64,000 nucleotides of DNA from Streptomyces cyaneus (GCF_004028635.1 NZ_RQJW01000009.1:124001-188000), one strand, 5' to 3'. Numbered from the stretch's first letter, positions 27,647 through 36,994 are shown. Notes: a model not told the origin generated them from the letters alone. A program made the numbers and translations.

Positions 27647-30060
27647 TACTGGCAGGCCTCGCAGGACTCGGGGTTTTCCAGGGAGCAGGCGACGGCGTCT
27701 TCGGGAGCCGGCTGCTGAACGGGGATGGTCGTTCCAGGCTGAGCCTGGGCCTGTGCGGCGCGGGCGATGCGGGTGGCCGGGCGCGAGCGCAGGTAGTACG
27801 TCGTCTTCAGGCCCGACTTCCAGGCGTACGCGTACATCGAGGAGAGCTTGCCGATGGTCGGCGTCTCCAGGAAGAGGTTCAGGGACTGCGACTGGTCGAG
27901 GAACGGGGTCCGCGCCGCCGCCATGTCGATCAGGCCGCGCTGCGGGATCTCCCACGCCGTGCGGTACAGGGCCCGTACCTCGGCCGGGATCCAGGCGAAG
28001 TCCTGCACCGAGCCGTTCGAGTCGCGCAGCGCCTCGCGGGTGCGGGCGTCCCAGACTCCCAGCTCCTTCAGGTCGTTGACCAGGTAGGAGTTGACCTGGA
28101 GGAACTCACCGGACAGCGTCTCGCGCTTGAACAGGTTGGAGACCTGCGGCTCGATGCACTCGTAGACGCCGGCGATGGACGCGATGGTGGCGGTCGGCGC
28201 GATGGCGAGGAGCAGGGAGTTGCGCAGGCCGGTGGTGGCCATACGCTCCCGCAGGGCGGCCCAGCGCTCCGGCCAGGTCAGCTCGGCGTTCGGGTAGTGG
28301 TCGGGGTGCAGGACACCCTTGGCCGTACGGGTCTTCTCCCAGGCCGGCAGCGGGCCGTTGCGCTCGGCGAGGTCGGCGGAGGCCTCGTACGCGGCGAGCA
28401 TGATGCGCTCGGCGATACGGGTGGAGAGCGCCTTGGCCTCCGGCGAGTCGAAGGGCAGCCGCAGCTTGAAGAACACGTCCTGCAGACCCATCGCGCCCAG
28501 CCCGACCGGGCGCCACTTGGCGTTCGACCGGCCCGCCTGCTCGGTCGGGTAGAAGTTGATGTCGACGACGCGGTCGAGGAAGGTGACGGCGGTACGGACG
28601 GTGGCGTCGAGCCGCTCCCAGTCGATGCCGTCCCCGTCCACGGTCGTCGTGTCGACGAAGGCACCGAGATTGACGGACCCCAGGTTGCAGACCGCCGTCT
28701 CCCCGTCGTCCGTGACCTCCAGGATCTCCGTGCAGAGGTTGGAGGAGTGGACGACATGGCCCGGCAGGGCCGTCTGGTTGGCGGTGCGGTTGGCGGCGTC
28801 CTTGAAGGTCATCCAGCCGTTGCCGGTCTGCGCGAGGGTGCGCATCATGCGGCCGTACAGGTCACGGGCGGGGATGGTCTTGCGCGCCAGGCCCTGCTCC
28901 TCCGCCTTGCGGTACGCCGCGTCGAACTCCTCGCCCCACAGGTCGACCAGCTCGGGCACGTCGGCGGGGGAGAACAGGGACCACAGGCCGTCGGCGTTCA
29001 CGCGGCGCATGAACTCGTCGGGGATCCAGTGCGCGAGGTTCAGGTTGTGCGTACGCCGGGCGTCCTCACCGGTGTTGTCGCGCAGCTCCAGGAACTCCTC
29101 GATGTCGGAGTGCCAGGTCTCCAGGTAGACCGCGGCGGCACCCTTGCGCCGGCCGCCCTGGTTCACGGCGGCGACGGAGGCGTCGAGCGTCTTCAGGAAC
29201 GGGACGATGCCGTTGGAGTGGCCGTTCGTGCCGCGGATCAGCGAACCCCGGGAGCGGATACGGGAGTAGGACAGCCCGATGCCGCCGGCGTGCTTCGAGA
29301 GGCGGGCGACCTGGTGGTAGCGGTCGTAGATGGAGTCCAGCTCGTCCTTGGGGGAGTCGAGGAGGTAGCAGGACGACATCTGGGGGTGCCGGGTGCCGGA
29401 GTTGAAGAGGGTGGGGGAGGAGGGGAGGTAGTCGAGGCGGCTCATGAGCCCGTAGAGCGCGGCGACTTCGTCCACCGACCGGATGGTGTCGTCCTCGGCG
29501 AGACCCGCGGCGACGCGCAGCATGAAGTGCTGGGGCGTCTCGATGACCTTGCGGGTGATGGGGTGGCGCAGCAGGTACCGGCTGTGCAGGGTGCGCAGGC
29601 CGAAGTAGCCGAAGCGGTCGTCGGCGCCGGTGTCGATCAGGGCGTCGAGGCGGGCGGCGTGCAGACGCACGAACTCGGCCGTCCGGTCGGCGATGAGCCC
29701 CTCGCGATGCCCGACCGCGACCGACTCGGTGAAGGACGTGACGCCCTGCGAGGCGGCCTCGGCGGCGATGGAGATGGTCAGCAGCCGGGCGGCCAGCCTG
29801 CTGTAGGCGGGGTCCTCGGAGATCAGACCGGCCGCCGCCTCGGTGGCCAGCTCGCGCAGCTCCTGCTCGTCCGCGGAGGCGGACCGGCCGCGCAGCGCGG
29901 CGGCGGCGACCCGGCCGGGGTCGGCGTCGGGGAGGTCGGCGGTCAGCTCGGTCAGGGTCCGCAGCAACGCGGTTCCCGGAGCGTCCTCGTCGGTCAAGAC
30001 GGTCGGGACGGTCGGGACGCTGGGGACGGCTGAGGCCGGGTCTGCTGGCGCGATGGTCAC
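27646..30060 (-). CDS. nrdA: Class Ia ribonucleotide reductase, alpha subunit
   Basis: An 804-residue catalytic subunit that reduces ribonucleoside diphosphates. Active-site residues are seen in MSSCYLLD, SSNLCTEILE (thiyl Cys and Glu) and AVCNLGSVN. The radical-transfer tyrosine pair TTYYLRS and the C-terminal shuttle cysteines ESCEACQ complete the set. The first 45 residues are disordered. I chose the GTG at 30060, downstream of the riboswitch; a nominally longer frame runs through the riboswitch and is rejected. The gene is under B12-riboswitch and probable NrdR control. Confidence 0.93.
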   Translation of the reverse strand: MTIAPADPASAVPSVPTVPTVLTDEDAPGTALLRTLTELTADLPDADPGRVAAAALRGRSASADEQELRELATEAAAGLISEDPAYSRLAARLLTISIAAEAASQGVTSFTESVAVGHREGLIADRTAEFVRLHAARLDALIDTGADDRFGYFGLRTLHSRYLLRHPITRKVIETPQHFMLRVAAGLAEDDTIRSVDEVAALYGLMSRLDYLPSSPTLFNSGTRHPQMSSCYLLDSPKDELDSIYDRYHQVARLSKHAGGIGLSYSRIRSRGSLIRGTNGHSNGIVPFLKTLDASVAAVNQGGRRKGAAAVYLETWHSDIEEFLELRDNTGEDARRTHNLNLAHWIPDEFMRRVNADGLWSLFSPADVPELVDLWGEEFDAAYRKAEEQGLARKTIPARDLYGRMMRTLAQTGNGWMTFKDAANRTANQTALPGHVVHSSNLCTEILEVTDDGETAVCNLGSVNLGAFVDTTTVDGDGIDWERLDATVRTAVTFLDRVVDINFYPTEQAGRSNAKWRPVGLGAMGLQDVFFKLRLPFDSPEAKALSTRIAERIMLAAYEASADLAERNGPLPAWEKTRTAKGVLHPDHYPNAELTWPERWAALRERMATTGLRNSLLLAIAPTATIASIAGVYECIEPQVSNLFKRETLSGEFLQVNSYLVNDLKELGVWDARTREALRDSNGSVQDFAWIPAEVRALYRTAWEIPQRGLIDMAAARTPFLDQSQSLNLFLETPTIGKLSSMYAYAWKSGLKTTYYLRSRPATRIARAAQAQAQPGTTIPVQQPAPEDAVACSLENPESCEACQ

Positions 30061-30189
30061 GTGGGGGCTCTCCCTCGCTCGGCACGGGGGCCTTGCGGGA
30101 GGGCAGGGGGCAGTACACGAGCGCACGCGGCGTCGCATCCACCGGCCCATTCCACGAGGCCCGGACGTCAGGGCGCACCGGCCGGGTGG

Positions 30190-30325
30190 CCGGGCGCGCT
30201 GTCGGCAGGTCCTCGGACTGACTCTCGTACGACGGCATGCGGGCATACGTGTACGAGTACACCGTTGCGGGACAGTTCCGGATTCGCACCGGATTCCCCT
30301 GCGGCGACAGCGAGCACGAGCATAC
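30190..30325 (-). ncRNA. Cobalamin (B12) riboswitch upstream of nrdA
   Basis: Read on the minus strand, the leader carries the B12-box-type core (GGAATCCGGTG, AATCCGGAACTG, CCCGCAACGG; 30297-30259) followed by the second conserved block GAGTCAGTCCGAGGACC-TGCC (30225-30203), in the right order and spacing. Such a riboswitch shuts off the oxygen-dependent class Ia reductase when cobalamin allows the class II enzyme. The exact ends are estimates. Confidence 0.9.
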
Positions 30326-30366
30326 ATCTTGTGCCGGGCTGTCGTGTCACCCCCACATGTTGTGTC
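30320..30366. promoter_or_regulatory. Tandem NrdR-like boxes upstream of nrdA
   Basis: Two similar AT-richer motifs lie just upstream of the riboswitch. Their shared core is ACATcTTGTG at 30324-30333 and ACATgTTGTG at 30355-30364, with start-to-start spacing of exactly 31 bp. NrdR repressor sites are known as paired boxes about three helical turns apart in nrd promoters, so spacing, sequence and position all fit. Confidence 0.7.
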
Positions 30367-30375
30367 GCGCTGGTT

Positions 30376-30882
30376 TCAAAGCGTCAACTCGTAGGTGAGG
30401 AGAGTGATGTCGGTGAGGGCCGGGATCGGATTCCAGTCCCGCTCGGGTGTGCGAACGAAGCCCAGACGTTCGTAGATGCGGTGGGCGCTGTGCATGGTGC
30501 GCTGCGTCGACAGGACGATGCGTACGCAGCCCTCCGTGGCCCGTGCGCGGTCGATGCAGGCGCGTACGAGGGCTTCTCCGGCGCCTCGGCCCCGGGCGTC
30601 CCGCGCGACCGCCAGCATGCGGATCTCGGCCTCGCCGGGCCCGGCTATGTCGGCCATGGGACCGCCGGACGGCACGAAGGTCACGCCGCCGAGCAGCCGG
30701 TCCTTCTCGGCAGCCACCAGTACCTCGGCGGCGGCCGCCCGCTTGGCGACGTCCTTCAGCTCACCCAGGTACTCGTCGCTCTCGCCGAAGTCGAGGAGGC
30801 CGTCCTGGAGATAGGCCTGCGCGGTGATCTCGGCGAGGGCGTCGTACTCGGCGGGCGTGACGGGGCGAATGAGGAGGTCCAT
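30376..30882 (-). CDS. GNAT-family N-acetyltransferase
   Basis: A 168-residue acetyltransferase. The acetyl-CoA loop is visible as VARDARGRGAGEALV, and the GNAT beta-bulge region around RMLAV precedes it. The C-terminal IYERLGFVRTPERD is typical of the family. The substrate is unknown. I chose the ATG at 30882 (MDLLIRPVTP). It reads toward nrdA, and its stop is just upstream of the NrdR-like boxes. Confidence 0.88.
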   Translation of the reverse strand: MDLLIRPVTPAEYDALAEITAQAYLQDGLLDFGESDEYLGELKDVAKRAAAAEVLVAAEKDRLLGGVTFVPSGGPMADIAGPGEAEIRMLAVARDARGRGAGEALVRACIDRARATEGCVRIVLSTQRTMHSAHRIYERLGFVRTPERDWNPIPALTDITLLTYELTL

Positions 30883-30978
30883 GGGGCCGAGTGTGCCGGA
30901 CGGGCGTGGCGAGGGGGCTGGGATTTCCACAGGGCCGGTATGACAAGAGGTTCGGTCCGGCAAGAGGAAAAGGGCCGG

Positions 30979-31380
30979 TCACACGGTGAAGACCCGCACC
31001 GCGACGTCCGCCCCGGAAGAGATAAGCGCGTACTCGCACGAGCCGGTCGGCGTCACCTGGTCCGCCTGCGGCGGGAAGTCGGTGAACTGGATCCACAACT
31101 CGCCCGTCTCGCCCTCGTCCCAGTGCAGCGTGCCTTCGCCGAAGAACGCGTTGCTGCCCGACTGGTCGCTGACCGTGGCCGTCACGGAGTTGGCCTCGCC
31201 CCGGGGGTTCTCCACCTTGATGTCCAAGGTGAGGAGTTCGCCGGGACTCGACAGGGCCGTGCCGGTCACGGGCGCCAGGCTGCCCACGTTGAAGGCGCTG
31301 CCCAGACCGCTGGAGTTGGTGCCGGACACCTGCTTGACCGTCACGTTGAAGGTGTTCGGACCGACGGAAACCGAGGCCAT
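30979..31380 (-). CDS. Hypothetical beta-rich protein (133 aa)
   Basis: I do not recognise this family. The protein is small, acidic, rich in Ser, Thr, Gly and Val, predicted mostly beta-strand, with no signal peptide, no membrane segment and a single Cys. It starts with ATG after AGGAGG at good spacing and lies 14 bases after the stop of another unknown small gene, so the two are probably an operon. A structural, adhesion-like or ligand-binding beta-sandwich is possible, but this is a guess. Confidence 0.75.
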   Translation of the reverse strand: MASVSVGPNTFNVTVKQVSGTNSSGLGSAFNVGSLAPVTGTALSSPGELLTLDIKVENPRGEANSVTATVSDQSGSNAFFGEGTLHWDEGETGELWIQFTDFPPQADQVTPTGSCEYALISSGADVAVRVFTV

Positions 31381-31394
31381 GGGGTCCTCCTGGG

Positions 31395-31694
31395 TCAGTC
31401 GGAAGAGGGCGGGCAGAACCCGCCTTGCGCGGTCATGAGGGGCTGATGCCCGAAGTTCGCCGCCTGCTGGTTGAATCGGTCCGCCATCTGCCGCGCGGTG
31501 AGCAGCGCGAGCTCCGGGCTGGGAGCGTTCAGCACGATCGAGAACGCCGGACGACCGGCGTACAGGAAGCAGACCGGACAGGGCAGGATCTGCACGGAGG
31601 GGTCCTGGGACAGGACCGTGAGCTGACTGCCGTCGAACGAGATGTCAGGGTCCGCGGCGACGAGGTCGTCGACGGTGGGGAGGGTGTCACCCAC
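31395..31694 (-). CDS. Hypothetical protein (99 aa) with CPVC motif
   Basis: An unrecognised 99-residue protein. It has a CPVC pair near residue 38, which could bind metal or form a disulfide, and a third Cys near the C-terminus. GAGGAG lies seven bases before the GTG at 31694, which decides the start. It is the first gene of a two-gene unit with the beta-rich protein downstream. The codon use is typical of the genome. Confidence 0.7.
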   Translation of the reverse strand: MGDTLPTVDDLVAADPDISFDGSQLTVLSQDPSVQILPCPVCFLYAGRPAFSIVLNAPSPELALLTARQMADRFNQQAANFGHQPLMTAQGGFCPPSSD

Positions 31695-31806
31695 GGTTCC
31701 GCTCCTCAAAGCTGGGAGAACAGGTGGGCCTTCCCTTTCAGCGTTTCCCATGCGGCGGCGGCCCGCAACTCGCGGACCGCCGCCGGATGCCGAGGTCAGG
31801 GCGTGT

Positions 31807-33417
31807 TCAGTGGGACGATCCCGCCGTCGCCGGCGGCAGCTCCACCTGGACGCCCGGGTCGCCCGCGTCCGCCGTGTAGTCCTCCGGCTTGGTCTCGTCG
31901 ATGCCCTCGGGAGCCTTCGCCGCCTTCAGGACGAAGGTGAGGACGACCGTCACGACCACGTTCAGCACGAACGCCGTCAGACCGATGTAGCCGATCTCCC
32001 CGATGCCGGGGATTTCCTTGGCCGAGCCGCCGAAGTGCTTCTGGGTCGGGGAGGCGACGCCGTACGCGGCGATCGTGCCGTAGAGCATGCCCACGGCCCA
32101 GCCGGCGAGCAGCGCCCAGCGGTGGAACCAGCGGGTGAACAGGCCGCCGACCAGCGCCGGGAAGGTCTGCAGGATCCAGATGCCGCCCAGGAGCTGGAAG
32201 TTGATCGCGACCGTCTTGTCCATGGTGAGGACGAAGATCAGGGCGCCCACCTTCACCAGCAGCGAGACCAGCTTGGAGATCTTGGTCTCCTGCGCGGGCG
32301 TCGCGTCCGGCTTGATGAAGTCCTTGTAGATGTTGCGGGTGAAGAGGTTCGCGGCCGCGATGGACATGATGGCCGCGGGAACGAGGGCGCCGATGCCGAT
32401 CGCCGCGAAGGCGACACCCGCGAACCAGGCCGGGAACATGTCCTCGAAGAGCTGCGGGATCGCCAACTGGGGGTTGGTGACCTGGACTCCGGCCGCGATC
32501 GCCATGAAGCCCAGGAGGGCGAGCAGGCCCAGCATCAGCGAGTACAGCGGCAGGATCGTGGTGTTGCGGCGGATCACCTCACGGCTGCGCGAGGAGAGCG
32601 TCGCCGTGATCGAGTGCGGGTACATGAACAGCGCGAGCGCGGAGCCCAACGCCAGCGTGGCGTACGTCCACTGGCCGGCCTCCGGCGGGATCAGGCCGCC
32701 CACGCCGGCCTTCGTGTACTTCTCGCCCGCCGAGGCGAAGATCTCGTCGAACCCGCCCAGCTTGATCGGGATGTAGATGATCGCCACCGCGATGACGATG
32801 TAGATCAGCGTGTCCTTGACGAACGCGATCAGCGCGGGGGCGCGCAGACCCGAGGAGTAGGTGTACGCCGCCAGCACACCGAAGGCGATGAGGAGCGGGA
32901 GGTCCTTCACGAACCAGTTGGTGTTCTCGCCGCCGCCCACGCCCATCACGTCCAGCACCGCCTGGATGCCGACCAGCTGGAGCGCGATGTACGGCATGGT
33001 GGCCAGCAGGCCGGTGACGGCCACGGCCAGCGACAGGCCCTTGGAGCCGAAGCGGCCGCGCACGAAGTCCGAGGTCGTCACATAGCCGTGCTTGTGCGAG
33101 ACCGACCACAGGCGGGGCAGGAACGTGAAGATCAGGGGGTAGACGAGGATCGTGTACGGCACCGCGAAGAAGCCCGCCGCGCCGGCCGCGTAGATCGCCG
33201 CCGGGACCGCCACGAAGGTGTACGCCGTGTACAGGTCGCCGCCGAGCAGGAACCAGGTGATCCAGGTGCCGAACGACCGGCCGCCCAGGCCCCATTCGTC
33301 GAGGCTGTGCTCGTTCTCGGCCCTGCGCCAGCGCGCCGCCAGGAAGCCCATGACCGTGACGGCCACGAAGAAGAAGATGAAGACGGCGAGTGCCACGCCG
33401 TTCACGTCGTTCTTCAC
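31807..33417 (-). CDS. Sodium:solute symporter, MctP-like monocarboxylate permease
   Basis: A 536-residue member of the SSS family with about 13 transmembrane helices and the conserved LGGRSFGTW and GGDLYTAYTF stretches near the N-terminus. Its nearest functional type is the MctP permease for pyruvate, lactate and other monocarboxylates. The GTG start overlaps the stop of the DUF3311 gene by GTGA. A DUF3311 partner is the usual arrangement for this group in actinobacteria. Confidence 0.88.
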   Translation of the reverse strand: MKNDVNGVALAVFIFFFVAVTVMGFLAARWRRAENEHSLDEWGLGGRSFGTWITWFLLGGDLYTAYTFVAVPAAIYAAGAAGFFAVPYTILVYPLIFTFLPRLWSVSHKHGYVTTSDFVRGRFGSKGLSLAVAVTGLLATMPYIALQLVGIQAVLDVMGVGGGENTNWFVKDLPLLIAFGVLAAYTYSSGLRAPALIAFVKDTLIYIVIAVAIIYIPIKLGGFDEIFASAGEKYTKAGVGGLIPPEAGQWTYATLALGSALALFMYPHSITATLSSRSREVIRRNTTILPLYSLMLGLLALLGFMAIAAGVQVTNPQLAIPQLFEDMFPAWFAGVAFAAIGIGALVPAAIMSIAAANLFTRNIYKDFIKPDATPAQETKISKLVSLLVKVGALIFVLTMDKTVAINFQLLGGIWILQTFPALVGGLFTRWFHRWALLAGWAVGMLYGTIAAYGVASPTQKHFGGSAKEIPGIGEIGYIGLTAFVLNVVVTVVLTFVLKAAKAPEGIDETKPEDYTADAGDPGVQVELPPATAGSSH

Positions 33418-33677
33418 TCCGACGCACCGCCCTTCTCCGAAGCGCGGTCGCGCTGGTCACGCTGCCACAGCTTGTACGCGATCATCGTCAGCACCGTGGA
33501 GAGCAGAACCCACAGCATCTGGTACCAGTAGAAGAACGGGATGCCGGCGAACTCCGGGTCGGTCTTGGCGTACGACCCCACCCACAACATCGCCACGAAG
33601 GGCGCGACGAGGCAGAGGGCGATGACGACCCGGACGGGTGTCACCACCCCTCTGTTCACTTCTGGCGCATCTGACAT
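33414..33677 (-). CDS. DUF3311 small membrane protein
   Basis: An 87-residue protein with two transmembrane segments (residues about 17-36 and 46-68) and charged ends, of the DUF3311 family found immediately upstream of sodium/monocarboxylate symporters. It probably acts as an accessory subunit. Translationally coupled to the symporter through GTGA. Confidence 0.88.
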   Translation of the reverse strand: MSDAPEVNRGVVTPVRVVIALCLVAPFVAMLWVGSYAKTDPEFAGIPFFYWYQMLWVLLSTVLTMIAYKLWQRDQRDRASEKGGASE

Positions 33678-33805
33678 CTGACGGCTCCGTCCCCTCGCTG
33701 ATCACCTGAGAAACGCGCAGGCAATGTAGGTGACGGTGCCACGACAGCGGAAGACCCCGTCCGCATATCGGATGTGGAGGCTTGGTGTGTAGGGCGGCGG
33801 AGCGC

Positions 33806-34012
33806 TCAGCAGCAGCGGAACCCCTGCCGCGGGTCCGCCTCCTGACGGTCGCTCCGCATCCGCTCGAAGTCACGCCGGGACGGCACGGGCGCGTCCGGGT
33901 GCTCGTGCCGTACGTGCGCGACATAACGGTCATAAGCCGACTCGTCGGTCAGCTCGCGCACGTACCAGCGCACGCTACTGAGTACCCGCCGAAGTCGCCG
34001 AAGTGACCGCAC
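33806..34012 (-). CDS. YbdD/YjiX family protein
   Basis: A 68-residue small protein of the YbdD family, encoded next to cstA in many bacteria and needed for CstA/BtsT-type pyruvate transport in E. coli. The family core YDRYVAHVRHEHPD and the C-terminal RCC are present. A strong GGAGGAG lies just before the GTG at 34012, which overlaps the end of cstA by 38 bases. Confidence 0.88.
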   Translation of the reverse strand: MRSLRRLRRVLSSVRWYVRELTDESAYDRYVAHVRHEHPDAPVPSRRDFERMRSDRQEADPRQGFRCC

Positions 34013-36122
34013 GCTGCTCCTCCTCCTTCTCCTCCTTCGTCGGGAACAGCCCGGCCGGAGCGGTGATCTTCGACTCGACGTACGGCGCCTCGCTGAGCGT
34101 GGAGAGCGCAGGACGGCGCACGTGCCGGACGCAGACGCGGGCCGCGTCGACGATGACGACGACGATCAGGAGCGCGAGGACCGCCGAGAGGACGCCGTCC
34201 ACCGTGGAGTTGGTGACCACGGTGTGCATGTCGTCCATGCTCTTGGCGGGCGGCAGGACCTCGCCGCGGTCGATGGCGTCCTGGAAGACCTGACGCTGCT
34301 TGAAGAAGCCGACCTTGGGGTCGCTGGAGAAGACCTTCTGCCAGCTGGCGGTGAGCGTCACCGTGGCGTCCCAGGCGAGCGGGATTCCGGTGATCCAGGC
34401 CCACTTGAGGCGTCCGGACTTCACCAGCAGGGTCGTACAGACGGCGAGGGCGACCGCGGCGAGCAGCTGGTTCGAGATGCCGAAGATCGGGAAGAGCTGG
34501 TTGATGCCGCCGAGGGGCTCGTGGACGCCGACCCACAGGAAGTACCCCCACAGGCCGCACACCACGGCGCTGGTGATGACCAGGCCGGGCTTCCAGCTGA
34601 CGTTCTTGAAGGGCCGGTAGACGTTGCCCAGCGTGTCCTGGAGCATGAACCGGCCCACGCGGGTGCCGGCGTCCAGCGCGGTCAGGATGAACAGCGCCTC
34701 GAACATGATCGCGAAGTGGTACCAGAAGGCGCGCAGGCCGTCGCCGGTGACCTGGGAGAAGATCTCCGAGACGCCGATGGCGAGGGTGGGCGCGCCGCCG
34801 GTGCGGGAGAGCAGGGACGCCTCCTCGACGTTCTCCGCAGCCCGCGCCAGCGCCTCGGGGGAGATCTGGTAGCCCCAACTCCCCACGACCTGCGAGGCGT
34901 TCTGCACGGTGTCCCCGATGACCCCGGCGGGCGCGTTCATCGCGAAGTACAGGCCCGGGTCGATGATGCTCGCCGCCACCAGTGCCATCACCGCGACCGA
35001 CGACTCCATCAGCATGGAGCCGTAGCCGATCATCCGGACCTGCGTCTCCTTCTGGATCATCTTCGGCGTCGTACCGGACGAGATGAGCGAGTGGAAGCCG
35101 GACAGGGCGCCGCAGGCGATGGTGATGAAGACGAACGGGAACAGGGACCCCGCGAAGACCGGGCCGTTACCGCGCGAGGCGAAGTCCGTCACCGCGTCCA
35201 TCTTCAGCGTCGGCAGCGCGATGACCACGCCCAGGGCGAGCAGGGCGATCGTGCCGACCTTCATGAAGGTGGAGAGGTAGTCGCGCGGCGCCAGCAGCAT
35301 CCACACCGGCAGGATCGAGGCGATGAAGCCGTACGCCACCAGCCAGATCACCAGCGTCGAGGGCGCGAGGGTGAAGGTGTCGGCCCACGACGACTCGGCG
35401 ACCCAGCGGCCCGCGACCAGGGCGAACAGCAGCAGCGCGACGCCGATCACCGAGACCTCGGTGACCCGGCCGGGGCGCAGTACTCGCAGGTAGAAGCCCA
35501 TCAGCAGGGCGATCGGGATCGTCATCGCGATGGAGAAGGTGCCCCACGGGGACTGTGCGAGGGCGTTGACGATCACCAGCGCCAGCACGCCGAGCAGGAT
35601 GATCATGATGGCGAAGGCGGCGAGCAGCGCGGCCGCGCCGCCGAACGGACCGATCTCCTCGCGCGCCATCTGCCCCAGCGAGCGTCCGTCCCGGCGGGTG
35701 GAGAAGAACAGCACCACCATGTCCTGGACCGCACCCGCGAAGATGACGCCGGCGATGATCCAGATCGTGCCCGGGAGGTAGCCCATCTGCGCGGCCAGCA
35801 CCGGGCCGACCAGGGGGCCGGCACCGGCGATCGCCGCGAAGTGGTGGCCGAGCAGGACGCGGCGGTCGGTCGGGTGGAAGTCGATGCCGTTGTTGAGGCG
35901 TTCGGCGGGGGTGGCCCTGGTCCTGTCGACCTTCAGGACCTTGTACGCGATGAACTTGGCGTAGAAGCGGTAGGCGATCGCGTACGAGCCGAGGGCGGCC
36001 GCGACCATCCAGGCGGCGGAGACGTCCTCGCCGCGGGAGAGCGCGAGCACGGTCCAGCCGGCGGCACCGACCAGCGCGACCAGGGTCCAGATGACGATGG
36101 TTCGGGGATTCGCGGTACGCAC
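33975..36122 (-). CDS. cstA: Carbon starvation protein CstA (pyruvate/peptide transporter)
   Basis: A 715-residue membrane protein with about 16-18 helices, of the CstA/BtsT family, which imports pyruvate (and has been linked to peptides) during carbon starvation. Family motifs LLGHHFAAIAGAGP and the FHSLISSGTTPK region are present. The C-terminal 40 residues are charged and end in a Glu-rich stretch. GGAGGAA precedes the GTG at 36122. It lies downstream of dasR on the same strand with a 107-base gap. Confidence 0.92.
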   Translation of the reverse strand: MRTANPRTIVIWTLVALVGAAGWTVLALSRGEDVSAAWMVAAALGSYAIAYRFYAKFIAYKVLKVDRTRATPAERLNNGIDFHPTDRRVLLGHHFAAIAGAGPLVGPVLAAQMGYLPGTIWIIAGVIFAGAVQDMVVLFFSTRRDGRSLGQMAREEIGPFGGAAALLAAFAIMIILLGVLALVIVNALAQSPWGTFSIAMTIPIALLMGFYLRVLRPGRVTEVSVIGVALLLFALVAGRWVAESSWADTFTLAPSTLVIWLVAYGFIASILPVWMLLAPRDYLSTFMKVGTIALLALGVVIALPTLKMDAVTDFASRGNGPVFAGSLFPFVFITIACGALSGFHSLISSGTTPKMIQKETQVRMIGYGSMLMESSVAVMALVAASIIDPGLYFAMNAPAGVIGDTVQNASQVVGSWGYQISPEALARAAENVEEASLLSRTGGAPTLAIGVSEIFSQVTGDGLRAFWYHFAIMFEALFILTALDAGTRVGRFMLQDTLGNVYRPFKNVSWKPGLVITSAVVCGLWGYFLWVGVHEPLGGINQLFPIFGISNQLLAAVALAVCTTLLVKSGRLKWAWITGIPLAWDATVTLTASWQKVFSSDPKVGFFKQRQVFQDAIDRGEVLPPAKSMDDMHTVVTNSTVDGVLSAVLALLIVVVIVDAARVCVRHVRRPALSTLSEAPYVESKITAPAGLFPTKEEKEEEQRAVTSATSAGTQ

Positions 36123-36229
36123 CGGGTGTTCCTCCCGTCCATGCGGCGACGGGAGGAACGTAGAGCAGGTTGGGGACAGGCGCTACACCGCGTGCGGGAG
36201 TCGTTGTCCCTTCACCTTCCCTAACTGGC

Positions 36230-36994
36230 TTAATCCTGAGGCCTCTTCAACCTCGCCACGAACTTGTACCGGTCCCCCCGGTACACCGACCGCACCCACT
36301 CCACCGGCTGCCCCTCCCGGTCCAGCGAGTGCCGGGACAGCATCAGCATCGGCAGGCCCACGTCGGTGCCGAGCAGGCCGGCCTCGCGCGGGGTGGCCAG
36401 GGAGGTCTCGATGGTCTCCTCGGCCTCGGCGAGATGGACGTCGTAGACCTCGGCGAGCGCGGTGTAGAGGGACGTGTACTTGACCAGGGACCGGCGCAGG
36501 GCGGGGAAGCGCTTCGCGCTCAGGTGGGTCGTCTCGATGGCCATCGGCTCGCCGTTCGCCATGCGCAGTCGCTCGATGCGCAGCACCCGGCCGCCGGCCG
36601 TGATGTCGAGCAGGTCGGCGAGGCGGTCGTCGGCGGTGATGTAGCCGATGTCCAGCAGCTGGGAGGTCGGCTCCAGGCCCTGGGCGCGCATGTCCTCGGT
36701 GTACGAGGTGAGTTGCAGGGCCTGCGAGACCTTCGGTTTGGCGACGAAGGTGCCCTTGCCCTGGATGCGCTCCAGGCGCCCCTCGACGACCAGTTCCTGC
36801 AGGGCCTGGCGCACGGTCGTGCGGGAGGTGTCGAACTCGGCGGCCAGGGTGCGCTCGGGCGGGACCGGGGTGCCGGGCGCCTGGGTCTCCGTCATGTCGA
36901 GGAGGTGCTTCTTCAGGCGGTAGTACTTGGGCACGCGGGCGGTACGGACCGTGGCGCCGTTCTCGTTCTCCGCACTGCTGACGTCGGTGCTCAT
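36230..36994 (-). CDS. dasR: GntR/HutC-family regulator DasR
   Basis: A 254-residue global regulator of chitin and N-acetylglucosamine use, development and antibiotic production. The winged helix spans residues 20-90, with VPPERTLAAEF and DTSRTTVRQALQEL. The C-terminal UTRA domain binds glucosamine-6-phosphate and related effectors. Length equals that of S. coelicolor DasR. It is divergent from dasA, and four dre-type sites lie between the two genes. Confidence 0.96.
   Translation of the reverse strand: MSTDVSSAENENGATVRTARVPKYYRLKKHLLDMTETQAPGTPVPPERTLAAEFDTSRTTVRQALQELVVEGRLERIQGKGTFVAKPKVSQALQLTSYTEDMRAQGLEPTSQLLDIGYITADDRLADLLDITAGGRVLRIERLRMANGEPMAIETTHLSAKRFPALRRSLVKYTSLYTALAEVYDVHLAEAEETIETSLATPREAGLLGTDVGLPMLMLSRHSLDREGQPVEWVRSVYRGDRYKFVARLKRPQD

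Noticed and set aside
28297..30033. Plus-strand open frame of 578 codons
   Set aside because: Antisense shadow of nrdA, whose conserved catalytic motifs fix the true strand.
34122..36224. Plus-strand open frame of 700 codons
   Set aside because: Antisense to cstA; charged low-complexity translation without a start signal.
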